A DNA stretch of 38,001 nucleotides, taken from positions 1 through 38,001 of the IMG/VR virus record IMGVR_UViG_3300008267_000360; one strand, 5' to 3'. The stretch comes from a virus. Shown here in pieces: positions 7,842 to 15,636 of the stretch (position 1 is its first letter; each line of letters opens with the position of its first letter). Position numbers and translations under genes: made by a program. The notes beneath the pieces were generated by a model. That model was not told the origin of the DNA, made no database searches, and saw nothing but the letters and a program-made list of their open reading frames with translations.

Positions 7842-8158
7842 AATATTTCGGTATCAGGTAATTTGTCAGAGTTGTTTGAGTAATACTCAATCAAAAAAGA
7901 TTTAAGTTCGTATTCATCAACTGAGGGTTCAAGGTCAGATTCTTCACTTTCAAAGATATAATCTTCTAAATCGTCGTAAGAGGAGTAAGAATCACTTAAA
8001 TCATCAAGATTGATTACCTGATACCCATACTCTAATATAACGTCGACATCAAACTCTTCTTGACGAATTACATCATCAGAATCTTCAGCAACTCTGAAAT
8101 CAACTTCAACCATATTTGTTTTTTGGTTGTAATAAAAATCTACAAGCTCAATAAACAT
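7838..8158 (-). CDS. Acidic hypothetical protein, 106 aa
   Basis: Not recognised. Strongly acidic, with runs such as DDLSDSYSSYDDLEDY and ESEESDLEPSVDEYE after a beta-rich N-terminus. Such proteins can mimic DNA or act as chaperone-like partners, but nothing specific is visible. It lies ten bases downstream of the Cys-rich leader gene and is probably cotranscribed with it. Confidence 0.7.
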   Translation of the reverse strand: MFIELVDFYYNQKTNMVEVDFRVAEDSDDVIRQEEFDVDVILEYGYQVINLDDLSDSYSSYDDLEDYIFESEESDLEPSVDEYELKSFLIEYYSNNSDKLPDTEIF

Positions 8159-8168
8159 TTTTTAAATT

Positions 8169-8636
8169 TTACTTGATTAATTTTTTGAACCAATCTAAAG
8201 ATTTGTCAATGTCTTCCATAACCATATTAGACTTTGACTTTAATTTAACGTTTTCTTCTAATTCTTCCATAGTATATCCCTTACTACCACACTCACACAT
8301 TTCACCTTCAGACATTTCACCGCCACATCGCTCACACATTTCACCTTCAGACATTTTTCCACTACTACATTGTTCACACATTTCACCTTCATATAATCCG
8401 CTACATTGTTCACAAACTTTTTTAAGTTTTTTGTTAACTTCAGTGTTTGTGTATTTTTTAACTTCACCTAAATTACTAACTGTTACACCTTCTTTATCCA
8501 ATGCGTAATCACCAACAGTTAATGGTGACATATTACCTTTGCTTTGTAATGCTTGGTATCCGTTATAAAGACTTCTGTGTTTTTCAGTGATTGAGGTTTT
8601 CTCTTGTTCTGATATGTTTAAAAAATAAGGGTTCAT
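8169..8636 (-). CDS. Leader protein with tandem zinc-ribbon-like CxxC repeats
   Basis: The N-terminus from Met 8636 (MNPYFLNISEQEKTSITEKH) is a type C leader. Residues of about 83-130 hold four copies of a Cys motif, CEQCSGLYEGEM, CEQCSSGKMSEGEM, CERCGGEMSEGEM and CECGSKGY, a clear tandem amplification at both DNA and protein level. The C-terminus ends DIDKSLDWFKKLIK, the same tail as the M23 peptidase. TATTTAT lies upstream at about 8656-8662. The earlier Met (8675) would add a non-leader stretch and is rejected. Confidence 0.75.
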   Translation of the reverse strand: MNPYFLNISEQEKTSITEKHRSLYNGYQALQSKGNMSPLTVGDYALDKEGVTVSNLGEVKKYTNTEVNKKLKKVCEQCSGLYEGEMCEQCSSGKMSEGEMCERCGGEMSEGEMCECGSKGYTMEELEENVKLKSKSNMVMEDIDKSLDWFKKLIK

Positions 8637-8709
8637 AATTAAAATGTTTTGCAATAAATATATGATATTAGACATTTGACAAAAAAAATATTTTTATTAT
8701 TTTTAACGA

Positions 8710-9216
8710 ATGAAACCTTACACATTAAATCAGCCGGTATATAAAGACCATCGAGGGTCATTTACCCCAATAGATATTACAGGAGAATGGGTCCAATCAA
8801 ATGTTAGCATTAATGACGACATTTTTACTTTCCGTGGATTACATTTCCAAGAATCAACAAAATCACAGACTAAATTATTATCAGTCATCCAAGGAAAGAT
8901 TATTGATTTTGTAGTTAATATTGATAAAAATAGTGATGACTTTGGTAAAGTTGAAACATTTGTATTAGATAGTGGTAGTTCTGTGATGGTACCAAAAGGA
9001 TATGCTCACGGATTTTTAACACTCCAAAGTGGAACAATTGTTAATTATTTGGTAGATGAACCTTATTCACTATCAGATGAAAGATGTATTAAATGGGACT
9101 CAGTTGAGGACGTTAGAGAAGTAATTGTTAAACTAATGTCAGGGTTTACTTTTAAAATGAAAATGAGTGATAAGGACACTCAAGGATTAACACTTGAAGA
9201 ATATAAAAATTTATGA
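8710..9216 (+). CDS. RmlC-like dTDP-4-dehydrorhamnose 3,5-epimerase family protein
   Basis: A cupin-fold sugar epimerase pattern throughout: DHRGSF near residue 18, FRGLHFQ near 47 (with the general-base His), TKLLSVIQGKIIDFVVNI, then PKGYAHGFLTL, and a following SLSDERCIKWD. The enzyme family converts dTDP-4-keto-6-deoxyglucose to the rhamnose precursor. At 168 aa it is slightly shorter than typical RmlC (about 180). No other rhamnose gene is nearby, so it may modify a host polysaccharide or a virion glycan, or act on another nucleotide sugar. Confidence 0.88.
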   Translation: MKPYTLNQPVYKDHRGSFTPIDITGEWVQSNVSINDDIFTFRGLHFQESTKSQTKLLSVIQGKIIDFVVNIDKNSDDFGKVETFVLDSGSSVMVPKGYAHGFLTLQSGTIVNYLVDEPYSLSDERCIKWDSVEDVREVIVKLMSGFTFKMKMSDKDTQGLTLEEYKNL

Positions 9217-9449
9217 CACGAGAAGAAGTAAACGAATTAGCCGAAGGTGCAATTATATTGGAAGGTTTTGACGATTGTATTGTTGGGGTCACCGAATCTT
9301 TTGGTGAAGGCATTAGAATACTTTATTCAAGGGATAAGATTTTATCGTCACTTCAAAAAGATATGAATGAAGAAGACTCCATTGAGTATTATTATTTTAA
9401 TATTGTTGGTGGATATTTTGGGGAACAAAACCCAATATTTTTAGTTTAA
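9213..9449 (+). CDS. Hypothetical protein, 78 aa
   Basis: Not recognised. A small acidic, probably alpha/beta protein. Its ATG overlaps the stop of the RmlC-like gene by four bases, so the two are translationally coupled, and it converges with the gene ending at 9446. No signal peptide or motif is visible. Confidence 0.7.
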   Translation: MTREEVNELAEGAIILEGFDDCIVGVTESFGEGIRILYSRDKILSSLQKDMNEEDSIEYYYFNIVGGYFGEQNPIFLV

Positions 9450-10030
9450 TAATGGGTCATCCAAAAATTAAGCACTTTTGGGGCCCATCTTTTCATCACT
9501 CTTGTAACAGTTTCAGGTGTAATTTCTTTACCTTCATCTTCTAATATTGTCATAGCTCCTCGAATCATTATTGATTTAACTTCTTCCGATAATTCAAGTA
9601 ATTCGTCAAATTCAGGACTATCTTCATTATAATGTTCTTTTTGTAAAATATCTTTACCGATATACAAATACGGACTTGCACCAAACATATTTGTGATTGA
9701 TATCTCTCTAAGTAAATCCAAGTATTTTTTAATTTTAAGCATTTTAAAATACTTTAAGATTTTTGAATCGTCAGCTAATGCTTGGACATTGTTTGCCTCA
9801 TTAATTTTTGGTTTTCTTTTATAATTTTTTTCAAAAACCCACTTATCGGTATCTAATAAAAATAAACCACCACCACCTCCACCTTCCCATTCAATACTAT
9901 ATTGTCGGAAAGGACCTTTATTAATTCCAATAACTGTACCTCGTCTACCGATATACGCCGGTTCACCATCCATTTCAAGACAGACAATTCTATCTCCAAT
10001 GTTTAATTCGGGATTAATTATTTTACTCAT
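9446..10030 (-). CDS. Hypothetical protein with N-terminal SH3/KOW-like barrel
   Basis: Residues 1-70 read as a small beta barrel: LNIGDRIVCLEMDGEPAYIG, then a turn, then RGTVIGINKGPFRQYSIEWE, with a run of six glycines. A linker contains KINEANN at about residue 76, which resembles the L/I-x-E sites of the leader set but is internal. The C-terminal 100 residues are helical and end in MKRWAPKVLNFW. The start lies 12 bases from the divergent gene's ATG across a palindromic AT element. Confidence 0.65.
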   Translation of the reverse strand: MSKIINPELNIGDRIVCLEMDGEPAYIGRRGTVIGINKGPFRQYSIEWEGGGGGGLFLLDTDKWVFEKNYKRKPKINEANNVQALADDSKILKYFKMLKIKKYLDLLREISITNMFGASPYLYIGKDILQKEHYNEDSPEFDELLELSEEVKSIMIRGAMTILEDEGKEITPETVTRVMKRWAPKVLNFWMTHY

Positions 10031-10044
10031 ATATTTATAAATAT
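10031..10044. promoter_or_regulatory. Palindromic AT element between divergent start codons
   Basis: ATATTTATAAATAT is a perfect 14-bp palindrome that fills the 12-base gap between the ATG codons of the genes at 10030 (minus) and 10043 (plus). It contains TATTTAT in both directions. If it is a promoter, both mRNAs must be nearly or fully leaderless. Confidence 0.6.
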
Positions 10045-10666
10045 GTCAAAGATTATATTGAGTGAACAACAACGTAAAATGATTCTTATTGAGTCAGTAT
10101 CTAACGATATTGAAGATGTACAAAAACATTCTGAAAAACTATCTGAAAAAATTTATTCCGAAATTAAAAATCAGTTATCGTTTGATTTTAAAATTCTTTT
10201 AACTTGGAGTACCGCAATTGGTGGATTTCTCACTCCATTAACCCAATTAATTAAAGGAGAAAATCCTGAGTTAAGTGAAATGGATTCATATCTAATTTTA
10301 TGTGGTGTTGTGTTTACCGTATTGTTTCAAAACAAAGAAAATTTTAAATTAGTTAAAGACGAATTAGTTAAACGTGGGATATATGATACATTTTTATATG
10401 TTAAAGATAAAGCTTTGGATTTAAGAAAAACATTTTTTAGTTTTTTGTCAGGTTTAAACATTACAACCCATACAATGTCAGGTATTGTCGCATATTCATT
10501 TTTAATCCCAATTGTTCCAATTCTAATGCAATTATCGTCAGGTGAATCATTAAGTCCTGATGATATTTCTGAAATAGTAAAAAGGGTATCTGCTTGGGGA
10601 CTAACAATTGTCTCAGCAAACACCCTTAAAAATGTTATTACTAAAATTATAAGTAAATTTAATTAG
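10043..10666 (+). CDS. Multi-pass membrane protein with type B leader
   Basis: It begins MSKIILSEQQRKMILIES, a type B leader with possible cleavage sites at LSEQ and LIES. A helical stretch (about 20-55) is followed by four likely membrane segments at about 57-75, 90-108, 140-165 and 185-203. The leader plus membrane segments suggest delivery into, or assembly at, a membrane. Holin and infection-membrane roles are possible but not shown. The 3' end overlaps the opposing gene by eight bases. Confidence 0.7.
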   Translation: MSKIILSEQQRKMILIESVSNDIEDVQKHSEKLSEKIYSEIKNQLSFDFKILLTWSTAIGGFLTPLTQLIKGENPELSEMDSYLILCGVVFTVLFQNKENFKLVKDELVKRGIYDTFLYVKDKALDLRKTFFSFLSGLNITTHTMSGIVAYSFLIPIVPILMQLSSGESLSPDDISEIVKRVSAWGLTIVSANTLKNVITKIISKFN

Positions 10667-11921
10667 GACTCCAAGGGTCATCAGATGCTCCTCCACCTCC
10701 AACACCTGATAGTCCTGAAAGGATAATATACGTGAGTAATCCGAAAATAACCCATTCCCCTGAATACTTAAGAAACTTTTTACCCTTTTTTAATATACCG
10801 GCACCTAAACTAAGTGCATCGTCAGCCTTTGCACCTAATGTACTTAAAAGTGTATCAATGTTTTTATTACCTGTTTTACCTAAATTAGCCAATTTCAATT
10901 TACCTGAAGCGACATCACTAAACTTTTTTAATACTGACGCTTGTTCAGGTGAAAGTTTTGACGATAAGGTTCTGTACATCCTCTCAAGTTGTTTTGAGTT
11001 TATATCTCTGGCCGTCTTAGTCGAGGTATATGCTTCAATAAAATCAATGAACATTTGATTATTTTCTGGTGATAATGTACCGTCAAATGATTTTAGTTTT
11101 GTCTCAAGTTTATTTAATTCTTTTACATATTTTGAAGTTGCTCTGTTTACTACAGGTACTGAACCAAATACATCAGCCATTTGGTCCCATCTATTGTTAG
11201 GAGGTAAGTAAGATTCAATTTGTTGTTCAAATTTACTTGTGCCACCCCCAAAATCAAAATCATTTACAGGTCGGTCATCAGGTTTAGGAGGGATTGGACC
11301 GTCCTTAGATTTTGATGAACCTCCTTTAGCATTAATTTTTTCTTCAATCTTATCAAGATATTGAGTTTCAAAATTATGTTTAACCTCTAATGTAAACGCA
11401 TCTGATGTATCTAAATCATTAATATACGATTCTAATTGAAGTTTAAATTTTTCCAATTCTTCAAGAGTAAGTTTATCCCCTCTTTCCGCGGCGTATCTAA
11501 TAATTCTCGCAAAGTCATTTCCCATAATAGCATCAGCAGCGTATCTTGTAAATTTCGCAGGATTTTGCTTTGATAACGCAACTACAAAATCTTCTAACAC
11601 ATCGTCAGTAGTATTTTTAAAATATTTTTCAATAACGTCATTTGGTTTTGCCGATGACAAATACTCCTTTTCAAATTGTGCATATAATCCATCAATATCT
11701 GATGTTCCGGGATTAGATGTTTTCAACATATTTTTAAGCTCAATTAATGAAGCTTGTTCAACACCTTGTTTCATACCTATCTTAACTGCATTTTGAAGAC
11801 CTGGTATTCCTTCATTCAATAAATTTTCACTTTCAAGTAGATAGTTTTTTTTGGTTGCAGTTATATGCATATTAAGAATTCTTTCTCTTTCAGATTCATT
11901 AATTACAAATAAATTTTTCAT
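10659..11921 (-). CDS. Large leader-bearing protein with C-terminal membrane segment
   Basis: A type C leader (MKNLFVINESERERILNMH) is followed by LLNEG at residues 34-38, a predicted cleavage site. Most of the 420 residues are helical and charged, with a low-complexity linker at about 200-225. The C-terminus has one membrane segment (WVIFGLLTYIILSGLSG) and a Gly-rich tail. No named domain was found. Helical body plus terminal membrane segment fits an internal virion or ejection protein. TATTTATAAAAAA precedes the start. Confidence 0.75.
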   Translation of the reverse strand: MKNLFVINESERERILNMHITATKKNYLLESENLLNEGIPGLQNAVKIGMKQGVEQASLIELKNMLKTSNPGTSDIDGLYAQFEKEYLSSAKPNDVIEKYFKNTTDDVLEDFVVALSKQNPAKFTRYAADAIMGNDFARIIRYAAERGDKLTLEELEKFKLQLESYINDLDTSDAFTLEVKHNFETQYLDKIEEKINAKGGSSKSKDGPIPPKPDDRPVNDFDFGGGTSKFEQQIESYLPPNNRWDQMADVFGSVPVVNRATSKYVKELNKLETKLKSFDGTLSPENNQMFIDFIEAYTSTKTARDINSKQLERMYRTLSSKLSPEQASVLKKFSDVASGKLKLANLGKTGNKNIDTLLSTLGAKADDALSLGAGILKKGKKFLKYSGEWVIFGLLTYIILSGLSGVGGGGASDDPWSPN

Positions 11922-11941
11922 ATATTTTTTTTATAAATAGT

Positions 11942-13453
11942 TTATTCAGGATAATCATCGGCAATTCTTGCTAAAACATCATCAATTTCCTCCTGTTTAA
12001 TATTTTGTTTTGTGGGTTTTTTAATTTTTATCATACTTTTTAACTCAGTTACCACTTCTTCAGGATGATTTACAAATGTCTCAAATTCTTCTTTATTGTC
12101 AAGCATTGCGTCAGCCATAACATTTTGAGTGTCTTTATCAAGTTCACCAATAGCTTTAATAATTTTGTCAGCATTTTCTTGAGTTAATTTAATATCGTGA
12201 ACTTTAAATAAATTCATAAACTTTTTTAATATGTCTTGACCTATTTTAGTTGTTGAAGCGGCTACAGCGGCGGTTAATAAATCCCAAGCAAGATATTCTG
12301 TGTTGTAAATTTTTGAATAACTTTTTAAATACGCTTTTTGTTGTTCTGTTAATTTCTCTCCTTGGGTTTGTAAGATATTGTCGGCTCGTCGTGCAATTGA
12401 TTCTTTAATCTCACTATTAAGTTTTGAAGGATTTAAAGTTTTTAAACTTTCAATAAACTCTATTTCAAAACTATTTAATTGTTTTAAAGGTTTACCTGAC
12501 GCAATTCTTTTTTCAATCATTTTTTGACCTTTCATTAGCTTAGCACTTTTGGTAATATTAGACGCAATTTTAAGTTCAGGTAGTAGTGTAACCACTAACA
12601 TAAACATACCCATATCCTTATCACCTTCCGCATAATAAAGAGACGCATCAATAGTACCAATCGCAGCAGAAATTACAGGACCTGCAACAGGTATAAATGC
12701 GGTACCTAATTCTAATACTGCTAAAATATTATGTATTTCTTCCGAAGTTAATCCTGTCTTATATTCTAAACTTTTAGCATTAACCGATTGTTGACCTTTA
12801 CTCATACCTGGAGCACTTCTGTTAACAAATGCTGACTTAGGAGATTCATTTATTTTAGTAATTACATTAATATAACTTGGCCCATAACAAGCAACTACAT
12901 CAGCATAACTTGGTATATGACCTGTATAACGTTTAATACTATTTGGACTTAACAACCCACCACTACTTTGTACACCTGAATCAAATGTTATTTTATCATA
13001 TGGTTTGTAATAAGCGATATCCTCATTATAACATATTGTTGAAACATTATACGTAGTTGTCGAGTTTTTATTATAATCAAGTCGTTTAATTATGTTACCT
13101 GATTTACAAGATTCTCTGCCGGGAGTTTTCCAAGATTTAGGACATCTACCTTCAGGAAACCATCCCCATTTTTCCGCAACTTTAAATTCAACTTCTTGAG
13201 CAAACCAAACAGCGTAAACCGCATACCATTGGTCTTCATTTACAACTCTGAAAATATCCATATTTGGTCTATTCGCAGAAGGTACTCCAACTGAATCAAA
13301 TAACTGAGATTGTCTTTGTTTGGATAAATAATATTTTTTGTAATATTGGTCGTACTCCAATTTCTGTTCAATCAATAATAAATTATCAGAATACGTTGTT
13401 GATTCATCGTATTCCATTAATAATTTAATTCTATTTAAGATATTTTCACTCAT
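11942..13453 (-). CDS. Large leader-bearing protein with toxin-like hydrophobic region
   Basis: The leader MSENILNRIKLLMEYDES runs to LLIEQ at residues 26-30. Residues of about 35-200 form a Trp/Tyr/Cys-rich domain. At about 245-295 lies a small-residue hydrophobic segment (AFIPVAGPVISAAIGTIDA, then MFMLVVTLLPEL) like those in polymorphic-toxin and pre-toxin regions. The C-terminal half is helical. It is the downstream partner of the cupin gene (overlap eight bases). A toxin or ejected membrane protein is plausible; no catalytic motif is visible. Confidence 0.7.
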   Translation of the reverse strand: MSENILNRIKLLMEYDESTTYSDNLLLIEQKLEYDQYYKKYYLSKQRQSQLFDSVGVPSANRPNMDIFRVVNEDQWYAVYAVWFAQEVEFKVAEKWGWFPEGRCPKSWKTPGRESCKSGNIIKRLDYNKNSTTTYNVSTICYNEDIAYYKPYDKITFDSGVQSSGGLLSPNSIKRYTGHIPSYADVVACYGPSYINVITKINESPKSAFVNRSAPGMSKGQQSVNAKSLEYKTGLTSEEIHNILAVLELGTAFIPVAGPVISAAIGTIDASLYYAEGDKDMGMFMLVVTLLPELKIASNITKSAKLMKGQKMIEKRIASGKPLKQLNSFEIEFIESLKTLNPSKLNSEIKESIARRADNILQTQGEKLTEQQKAYLKSYSKIYNTEYLAWDLLTAAVAASTTKIGQDILKKFMNLFKVHDIKLTQENADKIIKAIGELDKDTQNVMADAMLDNKEEFETFVNHPEEVVTELKSMIKIKKPTKQNIKQEEIDDVLARIADDYPE

Positions 13454-13718
13454 TAATAAATGTGATTTTAATTTTTAAATCACCTTCCCCCTTTATTGTT
13501 CTATGATAAATACCTTCAGGGATTAAATACTCACCTCCTACGTTCATTTTAATAGGTAACCCATTATCCAATTGTAGTGACCATCCGTTACCCTCAATAA
13601 CCTCAACTAATCGTGTTTCTCGGTCTCTATGCCAGTGTAACTCACCTGAATCAACGTCAGAGTTGAATACTCGTATTTTGGAATTTTCAGTTATTTCAGA
13701 ATCAATGTAAGGTTTCAT
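13446..13718 (-). CDS. Small cupin-fold protein
   Basis: A 90-aa single-domain cupin. GELHWHRDRETRLVEVIEG gives the HxHx...E metal-binding first motif, and GGEYLIPEGIYHR the second motif (G.....P..H). Such small cupins bind a metal or ligand, but substrates cannot be inferred from this alone. It overlaps the next gene by eight bases and the preceding gene by four. Confidence 0.8.
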   Translation of the reverse strand: MKPYIDSEITENSKIRVFNSDVDSGELHWHRDRETRLVEVIEGNGWSLQLDNGLPIKMNVGGEYLIPEGIYHRTIKGEGDLKIKITFINE

Positions 13719-14254
13719 ATATTACCAATACCCAGGATAAGTTTTACCTCCCCACAAAATTGGTGTCTTGCGGCAAATGATTTACGGGCTTTAGGATTCG
13801 ATACTTTAGCGGTTAATCCTCCGTGAACATCACCAAAAGAAATTTTCTTAACTCTACCTGTTGATGGGTTTTTTACATATACAACGTACTTTTTCCCTCC
13901 GCCGGTATTTCTTCTTGGTTTACCTATCTCAACCTTTTTACCATTATATTCAGCTTCATTAATGAATTCTTCAGATAATGGAAGGTCTAAATAAACTTCC
14001 ATACCATTTGATAATCTTACTTTTTCACCCAAATCAGTTTCAATAATTTCAACCTCTTCTTCGTTTAATGTAATCTCACCATCAAAATATAATTCTCTTA
14101 CTTCATTAATTAAATCAAAAAATGATTCAGAATGAGGTCTGTAAATGTTTTCAGTTAATGGTATGTTATTTTTTAAGTGGTATTTTAAACCTTCAGAACC
14201 AACCAATTCAGTTTGCTCCTTTAAAACCTTTTTAATTAAATTTTCAATTTTCAT
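13715..14254 (-). CDS. Leader protein with conserved basic C-terminal domain; possible frameshift
   Basis: A short leader ends at VLKEQ (residues 10-14). An acidic middle follows. From about residue 115 the motif KKYVVYVKNPSTGRVKKISF and then NPKARKSFAARH matches a domain I recall from hypothetical proteins of large phages and viruses, usually ending in a short Cys/Gly/Tyr/Trp tail. Here the frame instead runs into GEVKLILGIGNI*. The -1 frame gives WGGKTYPGYW*, ending at 13722, which looks like the expected tail (see findings). It begins four bases inside the upstream membrane gene. Confidence 0.65.
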   Translation of the reverse strand: MKIENLIKKVLKEQTELVGSEGLKYHLKNNIPLTENIYRPHSESFFDLINEVRELYFDGEITLNEEEVEIIETDLGEKVRLSNGMEVYLDLPLSEEFINEAEYNGKKVEIGKPRRNTGGGKKYVVYVKNPSTGRVKKISFGDVHGGLTAKVSNPKARKSFAARHQFCGEVKLILGIGNI

Positions 14255-14454
14255 TTTTTGTTACGAAATAAGAAATATAACCCAAAAAATAAAAGAGACA
14301 CCCCATAGAAAACCCCGGTGGTAATCCAATAGGAATTGGTAGCATCTAAAATCATTTTGAAAATGATGTCGAATCCTAAAGGGTTGAAAAACATCCCAGC
14401 CATTAGACAGTATGTCGCCACGTTTCTGTGAAATACTCTTCTCCAAGTCGTCAT
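14251..14454 (-). CDS. Small two-helix membrane protein
   Basis: 67 aa with two hydrophobic segments (about residues 14-34 and 43-62), basic ends and a C-terminal RNKK. Its size and topology are holin-like, but many unrelated small membrane proteins look the same. The stop overlaps the next start (ATGA). A competing frame at 14261-14461 lacks coupling and protein-like composition. Confidence 0.65.
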   Translation of the reverse strand: MTTWRRVFHRNVATYCLMAGMFFNPLGFDIIFKMILDATNSYWITTGVFYGVSLLFFGLYFLFRNKK

Positions 14455-14554
14455 TATCCATTCATTTGGATTTAAAATTTATGAGCAAAGCTCTTTTATA
14501 GAATAAATATTAAAATAAATAAAAAAATGGATAATTATAGGCAAATAACAAAAT

Positions 14555-14695
14555 ATGGCAGCAAAAGTTTCAAAAGGTTCCGCATCAAATAAAGTTAATT
14601 TTGGTGTGAAGAAGACAGGTAAATTCTCTAAAAAATTGACTAGTAACAAAAGGTCAAAGAATTACAAAAAAGCTTACAGAGGACAAGGTAGATAG
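14555..14695 (+). CDS. Very basic 46-aa protein
   Basis: Starts MAAKVSKGSASNKVNFGVKK and ends KKAYRGQGR*. About a third of residues are Lys or Arg with Gly/Ser between them and no acidic residue, like small DNA- or RNA-binding proteins. It stands alone between a divergent membrane gene and the next plus-strand promoter. A nucleoprotein or head-packaging role is inference. Confidence 0.7.
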   Translation: MAAKVSKGSASNKVNFGVKKTGKFSKKLTSNKRSKNYKKAYRGQGR

Positions 14696-14726
14696 TTGTT
14701 TTTTTGTTAGTAATTTTCTATATTTG
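14696..14726 (+). promoter_or_regulatory. Host-type promoter
   Basis: TTG at 14696-14698, a 20-base spacer, then TATATTTG at 14719-14726, with the ATG at 14732 only five bases further. Confidence 0.65.
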
Positions 14727-14731
14727 TATTA

Positions 14732-15064
14732 ATGAATAAGAAATTACTGTTACAAGAAATGTGTAATAAGTTTATTACTAAGACTTACCCCTACATTTTA
14801 GAGGTGAGAGTGAGAGACGTTTCTTATATTGACAACAGGATTGATTTAATCATTGATTTAATTACTAATGAATCTGAACTTAAAAAAATTAATATTTCCG
14901 ACACATTAATAGATTTTTTAAGAAATGATGAGACCGGTAGTGTTTGGAAGTACAGAAATTTTGACTTAGGGTCGAATAGAATTAGAAAAGATATAAAAGA
15001 TTTTATTAAACTTTTATATAATGAAAGAATTAATACTTTAACAGTACATTTAAAAGTCTCTTGA
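14732..15064 (+). CDS. Hypothetical protein, 110 aa
   Basis: Not recognised. The protein looks alpha/beta, with a central acidic strand region (YIDNRIDLIIDLIT) and a C-terminal helix-strand (DIKDFIKLLY, LTVHLKVS). It has a host-type promoter. The stop overlaps the opposing gene by 15 bases. Confidence 0.7.
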   Translation: MNKKLLLQEMCNKFITKTYPYILEVRVRDVSYIDNRIDLIIDLITNESELKKINISDTLIDFLRNDETGSVWKYRNFDLGSNRIRKDIKDFIKLLYNERINTLTVHLKVS

Positions 15065-15352
15065 CCTTACTTTATAATCTGTGTTCATATAGGGTATTCC
15101 AGTATTTTCTAAACCTAAATGAATACATAAATTTCTTGCATAATCAAAAAGTTTTCCTACCCAATTCTCATCTGTTTCCCCAAGGTATAAAACCAAATCG
15201 ACACCGAATCCCCAAATCCATTTTTCACTATTCTGCTCAAACATTGCTTTTACATCATCTTCATTAATTTTAAAACTAATTACAAATGGTAATTTTTTAA
15301 AATAACGAGACATTCCTTGTATAAAAAGTTTGATTTTTTTGTCAGTATCCAT
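15050..15352 (-). CDS. Hypothetical protein, 100 aa
   Basis: Not recognised. It has a helical N-terminus (KIKLFIQGMSRYF) and a mixed alpha/beta body. Its size, order of elements and hydrophobic pattern resemble the convergent neighbour at 14732-15064 (strand, acidic segment, helix), which could mean distant paralogy, but identity is too low to claim. The start codon faces the divergent gene across a 12-base AT-rich gap. Confidence 0.65.
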   Translation of the reverse strand: MDTDKKIKLFIQGMSRYFKKLPFVISFKINEDDVKAMFEQNSEKWIWGFGVDLVLYLGETDENWVGKLFDYARNLCIHLGLENTGIPYMNTDYKVRSRDF

Positions 15353-15364
15353 ATTATTATAAAT
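15353..15364. promoter_or_regulatory. AT element in a second 12-base divergent gap
   Basis: ATTATTATAAAT separates the ATG at 15352 (minus) from that at 15365 (plus). It contains ATAAAT and, read on the minus strand with flanking bases, TATTTAT. The geometry equals the gap at 10031-10042. Confidence 0.5.
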
Positions 15365-15634
15365 ATGTTGAAATTATTCTTTGAGAAAATGATGAACCGT
15401 GTTTTTAAAAAAGACATTGATTTGTTATTTGGTGAAGATAGTAAAATTAAAGTAGATTCTATGGGGTATTCAACACAATATAAAAAATTTCATTTGTCCG
15501 TTACATTATTTCCTGGTAATTATGAATATGCACTCGAAGTATACCCAGAAGGTTTGGAAGGTGTTGTGCAAGATTCTTGGAAATTTATGGGAATTTCTAA
15601 GGATATTATATTAACAACATCAATAGACCATTAA
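15365..15634 (+). CDS. Hypothetical protein, 89 aa
   Basis: Not recognised. A short N-terminal helix (MLKLFFEKMMNRVF) leads into a beta-rich domain (KIKVDSMGYSTQYKKFHLSV). The Met at 15365 is used since the AT element directly precedes it and the upstream extension overlaps the divergent gene. It is followed two bases later by the DUF6915-like gene. Confidence 0.65.
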   Translation: MLKLFFEKMMNRVFKKDIDLLFGEDSKIKVDSMGYSTQYKKFHLSVTLFPGNYEYALEVYPEGLEGVVQDSWKFMGISKDIILTTSIDH

Positions 15635-15636
15635 TT

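Noticed and set aside
14261-14461. Alternative frame to the small membrane gene
   Set aside because: The frame at 14251-14454 has two membrane helices and an ATGA overlap with the next gene; this one has neither.
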